The position numbers and the translations under genes are program-made. Shown here one piece after another: positions 48,839 through 57,227 of a stretch of DNA of 64,000 bases. Numbering within the stretch: the first letter of the stretch is position 1; each line of letters opens with the position of its first letter. The notes under the pieces are model-generated. The model saw only the letters and a list, made by a program, of their open reading frames with translations. It was not told the origin of the DNA and did not search any database. Source of the DNA: a virus; IMG/VR virus record IMGVR_UViG_3300015241_000001, positions 36,816 to 100,815 of that record. One strand, given 5' to 3'.

Positions 48839-50821
48839 ATGCCGATGAATTTTATCCCTGAGGTTTCTGACGATCTATCCGGATCTGCAACGCAAGTGAT
48901 TCCCGAGAAGCGCAGGATTTATGTCGATCGCACGCGGCACAAAGATCGGCAGCGATGCAAGCGGCTTAGATGGTTGGGTTATCACGCCGGCGCAACGTCG
49001 AATGGCATCCAGCCCAAGCGCAAGTCGATCCACTTAGTCATCGGCTCAGCAGTGCATGTAGGCATGGAGCGCCTCCTCTGGGGCATGCAGGATTACATCA
49101 ATCAGCACAACCTAACAGTCGATGAAGGGTTCGCAGCGATCTCTGGGATCAACACTCAGAAGGTCTGTGAGTTTATTGAAGACCAAGCTGTCGAAGCTGC
49201 CTTACGCGACCTTGTGGCCATGACTGAGTTTGGCGTCGAGCTGGACGACCAGGAGAAGTTCGCAGCAGAAAAGGCTAAGACTGCACTGACGACTGGGTCG
49301 CTGAACTCAGCAACGGCTGCCGCTGGTGGCGACTCGATGATCGAGATCACGTTTGAGGATATGCCGCTGCCCACGCCGCTGCCTGTTCCCGAGCAAGCTA
49401 TTAAGTTTGCTCAGACCGTGCAAGCTAGCTTGGATATGCTGTCAGGAGCCAACGCCCTGTCTACCGTTGACTGGGGAGCGCCGATCTATCCAGCATCCAA
49501 GAACCTGGTCGAGATCATGGAAGGCAATGACCCGGCGATGATTCTTAGCGATCCAGCACTCGCCGCTATCGAGATCAACGTCCCCAGCGAGCAAGCAAAC
49601 GCCATGAAAACCGCCGGACTCGACAACTACCTGCTGGAAGAACTGGCCGCCCAGATCGAAGCCCTAGTCCGTGCCTATGCGCGTCGTCGCTGGAAGCCAC
49701 TCCTCGATCAGTTCGAGATCCTCGAAGTCGAGCGTGAAGGCGAATGGCAGTTAGGCAAGATCGAGTACGATCGCTGGGTTATCGAGCCTGCAATCACATC
49801 CGCACCGGGAGCTGTAGACCCTTTCTATAGCCAGACTCTGAAGAGGTATGTTGACCAATACGAAATCTGGTTCATGTCCCGGCATGATGCGCTGTTGAAG
49901 GAACGTCAGACAGGATACCTATACCTGCAGTCATATAAAACTACCGGCTCATGGGACCGGCGCAAGGAAGCTGACGCACAAATAGACATGCAAGGCCTCT
50001 CCGAAGCTGTCGATGTCGAGAAGCGATTCTCGGAAGCCTGGCATATCATCCAACGCAGTGGCGGGCCAATCACAAGCATTGACAACCTGGCCGATCAGAT
50101 GGGCGATGGTCAGCAGCTAAATCGTCTAGTGAACCTGCGCACGGCTAATTGGCTAGCCACGCTCCCAGAGCCACCACGCATCCTGGGTGTCCGCTATGAG
50201 TACATGAACAAGGGCGCACGTCGTCAAGACAAGAACGATACTGAGATGCCGAATCGATACGTGGCCGATACGCCGCTGATCCGGGCCTATAAAACCGACG
50301 GCATCACCGCCGATGATCGCAAGTGGGGTTGGTCTTACGAAGTCTGCGATGCCTACGGCAAGTCCAAACGTCTCGACTACCGCACCTGGAAGAAGGCACC
50401 GGTATGGCGGTTCATGACGATCAAGCAGTGGATTGATTTGCTCGATGCGGACAAAGTCCAGCCTGAGTCCTATGACAAGGAAGGTAACCGGCTAGACGCG
50501 CTTGCTGACCAGTTCATGACACCGATTCATGTCTACCGCAACGAAGATGACATGCGGGACATGTTGGAGCAGCTCCAAGCGGAAGAAGAAGAGAATGCGC
50601 GAGACGTGCTGGCGGTTTACGCTGTCCGTTCCGACCCGGGCAAGATGCGCTCCGAGCTCAACAAGCGCTTCTCGCAGAACCGCGCCAGCTGTTCGTACCC
50701 CGGCAAATGCCAGAACCATGAGATCTGCTATGGCAGCTCCGAGATCCGTCGTGACCCTGAAGGCAGCGGCCTGTATCAGATCCGTGTAGCCAACCATCCG
50801 CAGGAGAATTATCAACCGTAG
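48839..50821 (+). CDS. Cas4/RecB-like PD-(D/E)XK nuclease with Fe-S cluster
   Basis: 660 residues. Cys40 and a C-terminal group Cys618, Cys624 and Cys630 could hold a 4Fe-4S cluster as in Cas4 and AddB. The RecB-like nuclease motifs are GSAVHVGME (His73), an Asp in RHDALL (Asp350) and QSYK (Gln364, Lys367), where the usual Glu is replaced by Gln. The middle part is unusually large. It should act as a single-strand exonuclease in phage recombination or DNA turnover. The start is ATG 48839, or 48845. Confidence 0.75.
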   Translation: MPMNFIPEVSDDLSGSATQVIPEKRRIYVDRTRHKDRQRCKRLRWLGYHAGATSNGIQPKRKSIHLVIGSAVHVGMERLLWGMQDYINQHNLTVDEGFAAISGINTQKVCEFIEDQAVEAALRDLVAMTEFGVELDDQEKFAAEKAKTALTTGSLNSATAAAGGDSMIEITFEDMPLPTPLPVPEQAIKFAQTVQASLDMLSGANALSTVDWGAPIYPASKNLVEIMEGNDPAMILSDPALAAIEINVPSEQANAMKTAGLDNYLLEELAAQIEALVRAYARRRWKPLLDQFEILEVEREGEWQLGKIEYDRWVIEPAITSAPGAVDPFYSQTLKRYVDQYEIWFMSRHDALLKERQTGYLYLQSYKTTGSWDRRKEADAQIDMQGLSEAVDVEKRFSEAWHIIQRSGGPITSIDNLADQMGDGQQLNRLVNLRTANWLATLPEPPRILGVRYEYMNKGARRQDKNDTEMPNRYVADTPLIRAYKTDGITADDRKWGWSYEVCDAYGKSKRLDYRTWKKAPVWRFMTIKQWIDLLDADKVQPESYDKEGNRLDALADQFMTPIHVYRNEDDMRDMLEQLQAEEEENARDVLAVYAVRSDPGKMRSELNKRFSQNRASCSYPGKCQNHEICYGSSEIRRDPEGSGLYQIRVANHPQENYQP

Positions 50822-50850
50822 TTGACAAAGGTTTCGCGTAGTGGTATTGT
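50822..50850 (+). promoter_or_regulatory. Strong promoter
   Basis: TTGACA (50822-50827), 17-bp spacer, TATTGT (50845-50850), the best -35/-10 pair of the early-type family. It starts directly at the stop codon of the nuclease gene and drives the next operon. Confidence 0.7.
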
Positions 50851-50945
50851 AGCTCCTGAGAGCAAGACAACAGAGACAACAGATAAGTAAATGATCCTCT
50901 TCAGCACCCTCTTCTCCATTACCACACATTTCAGAAGGAGCACCA

Positions 50946-51182
50946 ATGCCCAGCGAATACCGCAACCCGAAGCTCAGCAAGAGCGACCCAATGGTGGTCG
51001 AGCATATCAAGATTCCGAAGTCAGTTCTAGCCTCATTGAACATCTCAGCCGCAAGCCGTCAACGTCATCGCTCGTTTGTAGTGCGCGAGATCCTGGAAAC
51101 ATGGAAGGTACAGTTCGATAAAGACATGGCTGCGAATGCAGTAGCAGCAGCTAAGTCGAATAAGAAAACTTCAGCGGCTTAG
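50946..51182 (+). CDS. Ribbon-helix-helix-like small protein
   Basis: 78 residues. VEHIKIPKSVLASLNISAAS followed by HRSFVVREILETWKVQF gives the strand-helix-helix order of ribbon-helix-helix proteins. Basic Ala/Lys tail. Preceded by AGAAGGAGC. Probably a DNA-binding regulator of the recombination operon. Confidence 0.6.
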   Translation: MPSEYRNPKLSKSDPMVVEHIKIPKSVLASLNISAASRQRHRSFVVREILETWKVQFDKDMAANAVAAAKSNKKTSAA

Positions 51183-51265
51183 TTAGACCGCAACGTAGCA
51201 CAGCTCACAACACAACACAACACAACACAATAACGCTTACCTAATCGCAGAAGGAGCATTACTTC

Positions 51266-52303
51266 ATGGCACGTTCGGGAGTCATCTATGGAGCCTCAGG
51301 CACATTCAAATCGACCGCAGGCAAGCACTTCTCCAGGTACATCTACAAGAAAACTGGCAAAGCCACGCTACTATTCAGTCTGGATGGCGGCGGCTGGGGA
51401 CCAATGGAGCCTGAGATTCGTGGTGGAATCATCCTTCCGTACCGCGGCAACACGCAAGTCCCTCTGCCAGTGCTGCGCAAGATAAGCCAGGGCTACTGGC
51501 CTGAGGATTCCGGCGAGACTGAAATCAGCAAAACCAACCTGCGCTCGATTGATTGGGCACGGTTCGGAGGCTTGTTCGTGGAAGGTCTGTCGTCTATCAG
51601 CCAAGCCTTGATGCGGCATCTAGCCGACCAGCAGATCAAGACTGGCGAGGAAGCTACTAGTCCGTTCTCGCAGCGTGTGGTCGTCGAAGGCCAAGTAGTC
51701 ACTGAAACGTTTGCCGGCAACAGCAAAGCGCACTATGGCTTTGTCCAAAACCAGCTCTATTCCCTAGTCACCAACTTCACCTCTCTTCCCCTTGAATACG
51801 TTTTGTTCTCTGCACTTGAATCACGTACTGAAGAAGATGATCGCTCGACGATCTACGGGCCACAGGTCGCAGGCAAAAAGGCTACCGCACTCGTTCCGTC
51901 CTGGGTCGGCGACTGTCTCCACTCTGAAGCTTACCCAGTTGAGAAGTTCATCCAGGTCCCTGATCCCAAAGACGCGACGAAGAAAATAGAAACCAGAGTC
52001 GTCGAGACTCTAGTCCGCACGTACTTCGTCAAGCATCCAGACCCTAGCACTGGAATCATGTTCCCGGCGAAACCTCGAATCGACTCTGAGAAAGTCGGCG
52101 AACTGATGAAGCTATTTCCAGGCGGATACTATGAGCCGTCGCCGTCCCATGGCCTCGACACCTATCTCGAAGCTATTGACTCATTCAACGAGTCCTCAGG
52201 AGATGACGCTGGTGACTGGCGTGCTGAAGTCGATAAAAAGTTTGGTCGTGTGACTGTGGCTGGACCGATTGCCACAGCTTCACTTCCTAAAGCCACCAAG
52301 TAA
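51266..52303 (+). CDS. Sak4-like RecA-fold ATPase (AAA_24 type)
   Basis: 345 residues. Walker A GASGTFKST (about 9-17) near the N-terminus and SLDGGGWGP plus FVEGLSSIS (about 111-119) as Walker B-like segments. This layout is that of phage Sak4/AAA_24 proteins, RecA-related annealing or recombination factors. The protein is longer than typical Sak4 and ends in a Ser/Asp-rich and then Ala-rich tail. It is followed by a putative ssDNA-binding protein, the usual partner. Confidence 0.7.
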   Translation: MARSGVIYGASGTFKSTAGKHFSRYIYKKTGKATLLFSLDGGGWGPMEPEIRGGIILPYRGNTQVPLPVLRKISQGYWPEDSGETEISKTNLRSIDWARFGGLFVEGLSSISQALMRHLADQQIKTGEEATSPFSQRVVVEGQVVTETFAGNSKAHYGFVQNQLYSLVTNFTSLPLEYVLFSALESRTEEDDRSTIYGPQVAGKKATALVPSWVGDCLHSEAYPVEKFIQVPDPKDATKKIETRVVETLVRTYFVKHPDPSTGIMFPAKPRIDSEKVGELMKLFPGGYYEPSPSHGLDTYLEAIDSFNESSGDDAGDWRAEVDKKFGRVTVAGPIATASLPKATK

Positions 52304-52394
52304 GACAGAGACAGAGAACCTGCTGCTTGCTGTGCTGCCTTGGTCAACGTTGACCTGAAGTAGAACCATCAACCTGAAGAAAGGACCGAACCTA

Positions 52395-52634
52395 ATGACA
52401 ACCGAGAATGAAGTCGTAGGAGTTGGAGCACCGGCACCGACAAGCATTACCGCAACACCAGCTTCGACAGCCTCAGTAACTACATCGCTGCCAAAGCAGA
52501 ACACTACCGTTTCGATCACACTGGACGCTGATGTTTATGCATACTACGCTGCAAAGGCTAAGGAAGACGATCGTAGCCTGGCCAAGTATTTGCAGCGCGA
52601 GCTGAAGGCTAAGTTTGAAGTAGCTGAACTCTAA
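52395..52634 (+). CDS. Ribbon-helix-helix-like protein with Thr/Ala/Pro-rich N-terminus
   Basis: 79 residues. The first 40 are low complexity; the C-terminal 40 have TVSITLDADVYAYYAAKAKE and SLAKYLQRELKAKF, the ribbon-helix-helix order. Lies between the Sak4-like and ssDNA-binding genes. A regulator or small DNA-binding partner. Confidence 0.6.
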   Translation: MTTENEVVGVGAPAPTSITATPASTASVTTSLPKQNTTVSITLDADVYAYYAAKAKEDDRSLAKYLQRELKAKFEVAEL

Positions 52635-52719
52635 GCCAGTCAGCAGCTCAGACTAGGCAACCCAACCCTCACCGCTCAGCCTGTCTGAGCCATAACAGCA
52701 CCGAAAGGAAGCACTAACA

Positions 52720-53439
52720 ATGGCTACCAATCCCGCAACTGATTTTGCATCACCCGTATACATGGAAGAGACGGCTGGCGACGCATCTCTCGCTGACGTA
52801 GTCGTAGTCGACCTCAACGATCCCAATCTGCTGCTGGCAGAGTTCGACACCAACTCTGACATCGATCCATATGCAGCTCCCCCGCCAGTTGCTGACGGCA
52901 CTTACCTCGTCAAGATCAAGCAGATTGACGTCAAGGGACCGAACGGCGAGCTGGTACGTCACACTGTACGCACCGGCACCGGCGAGAATGCCAAAGCCTA
53001 TGCGTTCACGGCTCTCGAAGCGCGCATCATCGATCCTGGCGCTCCGTTCGATAACTTCGTTGTTTTTGACCGGTTTGTCAGCACGCTGCCTGCCCGTAAC
53101 GGTGGCGTGCCGATCGTGCGCATCCTTACCTGCCTGGGCGTACAGCTTCCGGCTCGTATCAATGCAAAGATCTTGCTCGATGCATTCTTCAATGCAGTAG
53201 CGAGCGAACCGGAACTTCGCATCGAGACCGAGTGGGAAGGTTCTGTGAGCAAGGAAGATGCTGACAAGCTGTATGCCGCTGGCGTGGACAAAAAGAAGTT
53301 TCCACGGGTTTATGGAATGCGTAAGTTCCCACAAGACAGCAAGGGTAACCCGATTCCTGAGATCGTTGTTGATTCGCCGATTGGCAAACTGGAGCTGCGA
53401 GCGAACGTTCGCATTACAGGGTACTTTCCTAAGGCGTAA
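52720..53439 (+). CDS. Putative ssDNA-binding protein
   Basis: 239 residues, with an acidic N-terminal 45 residues and a beta-rich core (about 55-215) with alternating hydrophobic strands. The last strand LRANVRITGYFPK ends the protein. Its position directly behind a Sak4-like ATPase and before helicase and polymerase genes suits a phage single-strand-binding protein. It does not have a typical acidic SSB tail at the C-terminus. Function inferred from context. Confidence 0.5.
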   Translation: MATNPATDFASPVYMEETAGDASLADVVVVDLNDPNLLLAEFDTNSDIDPYAAPPPVADGTYLVKIKQIDVKGPNGELVRHTVRTGTGENAKAYAFTALEARIIDPGAPFDNFVVFDRFVSTLPARNGGVPIVRILTCLGVQLPARINAKILLDAFFNAVASEPELRIETEWEGSVSKEDADKLYAAGVDKKKFPRVYGMRKFPQDSKGNPIPEIVVDSPIGKLELRANVRITGYFPKA

Positions 53440-53485
53440 CCAAGATTGGCGAGCAGTGGTGTGCAAGCTGATGAAGTGAACCGAA

Positions 53486-53516
53486 GTGAGGTCTAGTCCT
53501 AAAGGCTAGGCCTCAC
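53486..53516 (+). terminator. Strong hairpin after the ssDNA-binding gene
   Basis: An 11-bp stem (GTGAGGTCTAG / CTAGGCCTCAC, one G-T pair, 9-nt loop). No U-run follows, so partial termination or mRNA processing is more likely than a full stop, since the genes after it are on the same strand. Confidence 0.5.
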
Positions 53517-53544
53517 CTCTATAACTCGGACCCGGAGCACGAGC

Positions 53545-53799
53545 GTGGGATATAACAACATAGACGAAGACTCAGCGCAGTCTGCAGCAGACAGGGAATC
53601 CGAAGCTATCAGGATTCTGAACCGGATCGGCGACACAATGGTCCACCTGATGCATTCAGGCGAATACGTTCCAGGAGTGTCGATGAATGCCCGAATCTTT
53701 GTATCTGAGCTAGTCGATACACTGGAGCTTACAGGACGCCTGACAATATCGGTCAAGCAGTTGTGGTGGTTGCGCGACCTCAACGAGAAGGTGGACTGA
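53545..53799 (+). CDS. Hypothetical helical protein
   Basis: 84 residues from a GTG start with GGAG 6 nt upstream. Helical, with an acidic N-terminus; no family recognised. It is followed after 7 bp by the HNH gene. Confidence 0.55.
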   Translation: MGYNNIDEDSAQSAADRESEAIRILNRIGDTMVHLMHSGEYVPGVSMNARIFVSELVDTLELTGRLTISVKQLWWLRDLNEKVD

Positions 53800-53806
53800 T
53801 TCAGCC

Positions 53807-54187
53807 ATGGCTAAATTCGCAGGCGGAGTCAGCGTCGACAAAAAAGGCTACCTGGTGATCAAGGCCGGGAAGCATCGAGACCGTAGAGTTCATATCATGA
53901 TTGCAGAGGCGATGCTGGGCCGGGAGTTACTGCCTGATGAAGATGTGGATCATAGAAATGCGGACAAGCTCGACTGCGACTGGCGTAACCTGAAGGTTAT
54001 CAGCAAGGCTGAGCACGGTGCTGTCTCGAACCGCCAGCGATGGTTCCTGGAAAACCGAGCCGAGCAAGAACGTGCTGAATGGGAAGCTTGGATACACAAC
54101 GGCGGCAATCGCCCTGATGAAGGCCAAGACGTAGATATAACAGACGAAGACATAAAGTTCAACCCAGAGGATTTCCCAAATGCCTAA
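53807..54187 (+). CDS. HNH endonuclease
   Basis: 126 residues. VHIMIAEAMLGRELLPDEDVDHRN (about 27-50, quoted in part as VHIMIAEAML and VDHRN) and DWRNLKVIS (about 57-65) are the His-Asn-His core of HNH_3-type nucleases of phages. A basic Arg-rich helix follows. It overlaps the helicase start by 8 nt. It may be a free-standing homing enzyme or a nicking enzyme used in replication or packaging. Confidence 0.8.
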   Translation: MAKFAGGVSVDKKGYLVIKAGKHRDRRVHIMIAEAMLGRELLPDEDVDHRNADKLDCDWRNLKVISKAEHGAVSNRQRWFLENRAEQERAEWEAWIHNGGNRPDEGQDVDITDEDIKFNPEDFPNA

Positions 54188-55724
54188 CGATTACGATCTT
54201 GACCTATACCACGATGATGAGCCTGCTGAAGTAGCTGCAGCACAGCCTCACGATCCGGCTCTGAACCTGACCTTGGCTGATGTAGCTGTAGACGAAGTCA
54301 GTGCGGTGCAAGCCTCTACCGAAGACCTCTACATCAACTTCGACGAAGACGGCGATGGTTCGACCTCGTTCGATCCACAGCAAGGCACGCTACGAGAAAC
54401 CGAATGCAGTTTTATTACGGGGTGTGCGGGTTCTGGCAAGTCGTATACCCTCCGTCAAAGGATCGCTGAAGATGCCAGTTATGCAGTGCTAGCGGCCACA
54501 ACCGGTATATCGGCTATCAACCTAAACGCGGCCACGATTCATTCTCTGCTGGGTTTTCGAGATACCGATTCGCTCCGTGACGCCTACATCAGCGGCAGCG
54601 CACAAGGCAAGCTCAAAAAGATCGTTGGCGAAGGCTACAAGAACGTTGTGATTGATGAGGTCAGTATGCTCAGTCATGAGGCCCTGGATCTGATTGTCAA
54701 GATATTTGATAACGTCAATCAGAACCTGGCTTACCGCGAAAAAACGATTGGCCTGATCCTGACTGGCGATTTCTGTCAGCTACCTGCTATTCCAGACAAA
54801 CCGCGTGTTCCCGGCAGCAAAGTCAAGATGCCGACGCCATGGGCTTTCGATGCCCAGTCATGGAAGCGGTTCGATAAGAACACACTGAAGCTGACAAAGG
54901 TGTGGCGGCAGTCGGACGAGCGATACCTGGCAGCCTTGAACTACGCACGCCAGGGCAAAGGCGACATGGCCGCTGGCGCACTCGTTTCCGCTGGAGTCAC
55001 GTTTGCCGGGACCTCAGATTCTAACTTCGACGGCACAACAATCGTAGGCAAGAACGAACAAGTGGACCGGTTCAACGAGGCGTCGTTGATGAAGCTGCCT
55101 GGAAGGTTGATTGGACTGCCGTCACGCCGCTGGGGCCGCGAAAGATCGGAATGGAAGAACATTCCAGTACAGACTAAAATCCGCGAAGGTGCTTATGTCA
55201 TGCTGCTGGTCAACAAGTACAACGGCTTTCAGGATCTAGAGTATGCCAACGGAGACTGCGGTCACGTGCGAGGCATTCAGCCGAGTCAGAATGGTGCGCC
55301 ACCACAGGTAATGGTAGAGCTGGCTCGCAATAACCGGATTGTATATGTGTCAGCTATTATCCGGGCTGTGGAGACCAAGGACAAGCCGGATGACATGACA
55401 GGTGAGATTGATATCAATCTGCGTGATGACGTGGGTGGGTATATTCCACAAGCGCATTATCGATGCAACGCGAGGAAATATGTATCGGGGCAGCTGGAGT
55501 ACTTTCCAATCCGGTTGGCGTATGCCACGACATGCCACAAAGCTCAGGGGTTGTCGCTGGATCGCGTACAGATCGACATGCGCGATTGGATGATGAAGAG
55601 TCCTGCGATGACGTATGTGAGTTTGTCTCGGTGCAGGACGATCGAGGGTCTACGGATTATAGGCCGACCAGATGACGTGCGTGACAAGTGCAGGATTGAT
55701 CCGAGGGTGCTTCGATGGCTATAG
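54180..55724 (+). CDS. SF1B DNA helicase (RecD2/Dda/Pif1-like)
   Basis: 514 residues. An acidic N-terminal 70 residues precede motif I GCAGSGKS (81-88). Motif II is VIDEVSML (157-164), motif III GDFCQLPAI (about 196-204), and motif VI region YATTCHKAQGLSLDRV (about 446-461) with VSLSRC following. These are the motifs of 5'-3' superfamily 1B helicases. Its role is probably origin opening, fork restart or recombination, as for T4 Dda. It lies in the replication operon before the polymerase. Confidence 0.88.
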   Translation: MPNDYDLDLYHDDEPAEVAAAQPHDPALNLTLADVAVDEVSAVQASTEDLYINFDEDGDGSTSFDPQQGTLRETECSFITGCAGSGKSYTLRQRIAEDASYAVLAATTGISAINLNAATIHSLLGFRDTDSLRDAYISGSAQGKLKKIVGEGYKNVVIDEVSMLSHEALDLIVKIFDNVNQNLAYREKTIGLILTGDFCQLPAIPDKPRVPGSKVKMPTPWAFDAQSWKRFDKNTLKLTKVWRQSDERYLAALNYARQGKGDMAAGALVSAGVTFAGTSDSNFDGTTIVGKNEQVDRFNEASLMKLPGRLIGLPSRRWGRERSEWKNIPVQTKIREGAYVMLLVNKYNGFQDLEYANGDCGHVRGIQPSQNGAPPQVMVELARNNRIVYVSAIIRAVETKDKPDDMTGEIDINLRDDVGGYIPQAHYRCNARKYVSGQLEYFPIRLAYATTCHKAQGLSLDRVQIDMRDWMMKSPAMTYVSLSRCRTIEGLRIIGRPDDVRDKCRIDPRVLRWL

Positions 55725-55939
55725 CTGAAGCTGAACGTAAGACAATCCTGCACGTTCGCCCTCGGGAATGTTCTTGCTGCCTTGAGTTTGAAACAGTCGA
55801 TGTGACTGAGGGCGAAGCGTATGCACAATTTATATCCTCGCTGAATGTGTCGGCGGATAAGTTAGAACTGGCTATAGAACTCTGGAAGGGCGTCTATCCA
55901 CATGGAGTTGTAAAACGCCACGATGTCACAGTGAATTGA
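55715..55939 (+). CDS. 74-residue protein with Cys pair
   Basis: An acidic protein with ECSCCLEFE (about 18-26). It overlaps the helicase stop by 10 nt. Function unknown. Confidence 0.55.
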   Translation: MAIAEAERKTILHVRPRECSCCLEFETVDVTEGEAYAQFISSLNVSADKLELAIELWKGVYPHGVVKRHDVTVN

Positions 55940-55942
55940 ACT

Positions 55943-56689
55943 ATGAAGCATAGCGAACTCAAACTAAAAGATCGCAGCTCGGGCATGACTACACTGGCAT
56001 GGCACGACGCCTGCAAAAAGGAAGCTGAGGAATCTATGGCGGAACATGAAGTGGCTGGAATCGATCCGCAGAAACTAGTCGTTCTGGAAACGATCGAGGA
56101 TAAAAACGTAGCTGAGTACATCCGTCAGCAGATGGTCACCTCTATTACTGAGTTACAAAAACAGATCGTCTACGATCACCACCAAGACATGATGGATACT
56201 GAAAGAGGACTTGTGAGCCCGGACAGTTACACGCACGATCAGGCTGTTGAAGATGAAGCTAAGAGTTCAGTTGTGATTGATGCGAAGGCTGAAGCAGTCG
56301 AGGCTGAAGCTGAAGATGGCATCCCAGCTCACCTGCTAGACGTTCCACCGCATCTCTGGCCAACGTACGGTGGCATCGAGCGCAACAGCATGCCTAATCC
56401 TAACCAGCTGCCGGACTGGACGGCTGAGGCCCCGCCACAAGCTCATCGTCGCGTCCGCACTGAGCCACGCGCCAAGCACGTTCAGTCAGCATTCAACAAG
56501 ACGTTTACGCGTGACAACCCGAAGCGGCCAGGGATGAACCTGCCAATCAAGCGTGCCGAGAGTAAGAACCCTGAAGGTTTGACGGGTCGGCAGTTGAAGA
56601 AGGCACGCAAAGCTTTACAACGTGAACAGAAGGCTGTTGATTTAGCACGAACAGAGATGTTCGAGAAAGTAACTGAGGGGGTAGAGTAA
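55943..56689 (+). CDS. Charged hypothetical protein in replication operon
   Basis: 248 residues: a helical acidic N-terminal part (1-115), a Pro-rich linker (about 125-160) and a basic, Lys/Arg-rich helical C-terminus (about 195-240). The stop overlaps the MazG-like start by one base. Perhaps a DNA-binding accessory of the helicase or polymerase; no family recognised. Confidence 0.6.
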   Translation: MKHSELKLKDRSSGMTTLAWHDACKKEAEESMAEHEVAGIDPQKLVVLETIEDKNVAEYIRQQMVTSITELQKQIVYDHHQDMMDTERGLVSPDSYTHDQAVEDEAKSSVVIDAKAEAVEAEAEDGIPAHLLDVPPHLWPTYGGIERNSMPNPNQLPDWTAEAPPQAHRRVRTEPRAKHVQSAFNKTFTRDNPKRPGMNLPIKRAESKNPEGLTGRQLKKARKALQREQKAVDLARTEMFEKVTEGVE

Positions 56690-57138
56690 TGGCATTGGAC
56701 GCAGATGATTGGGGAGTAGCTGAAGCAACTCCAAGTGACCGTGAGATCGAGGAACACGATGCGGGTTATGCGATTACGCGTCTAGTCCAGCTCGTGCATG
56801 AACGCAACGTAGCAGTTGGCTGGTGGTCGGATCTATATACAAACATGCCGTTGGATCGCAACGTCGGCGAGATGCTGATGCTAGTCGTGTCCGAGATCTC
56901 CGAGGCTATGGAAGGCCATCGCAAGAGTCTATACGACGATCACATTATCGGCAGGCCTATGGTCGAAGTCGAACTCGCGGACGCACTGATTCGCATCTTC
57001 GATATCGCAGGCGGGATCAAGTTCAACGGTCAGCCTTTGGACCTGGGCGGCGCTTTCGAGGAGAAGATGGCTTATAACCGAGAGAGATTGGATCACAAAG
57101 CAGCAAGCCGTTTGGAAGAGAACGGTAAGAAGTACTAA
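56689..57138 (+). CDS. MazG-like nucleotide pyrophosphohydrolase
   Basis: 149 residues. SEISEAMEGHRK (about 66-77) and VEVELADALIRIFD (about 88-101) give the ExxE ... ExxD metal-binding pattern of the all-alpha NTP pyrophosphatase (MazG) superfamily. It could hydrolyse non-canonical dNTPs, or lower ppGpp as proposed for phage MazG. It is immediately upstream of the UDG-polymerase fusion, whose glycosylase part would also guard against uracil in DNA. Confidence 0.8.
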   Translation: MALDADDWGVAEATPSDREIEEHDAGYAITRLVQLVHERNVAVGWWSDLYTNMPLDRNVGEMLMLVVSEISEAMEGHRKSLYDDHIIGRPMVEVELADALIRIFDIAGGIKFNGQPLDLGGAFEEKMAYNRERLDHKAASRLEENGKKY

Positions 57139-57227
57139 CAGCCGCGGCCCGCACAACTTTCCATCAACACTCAAGCCGTGCTAACGTAGACGGCCTAGCC
57201 CTTGTACGTTTGAAAGCTGACCTGCTT

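Noticed and set aside
52750-53466. Minus-strand frame of 238 codons
   Set aside because: Opposite the putative ssDNA-binding gene, which has a good start signal and coding character; the reverse frame has no motif.
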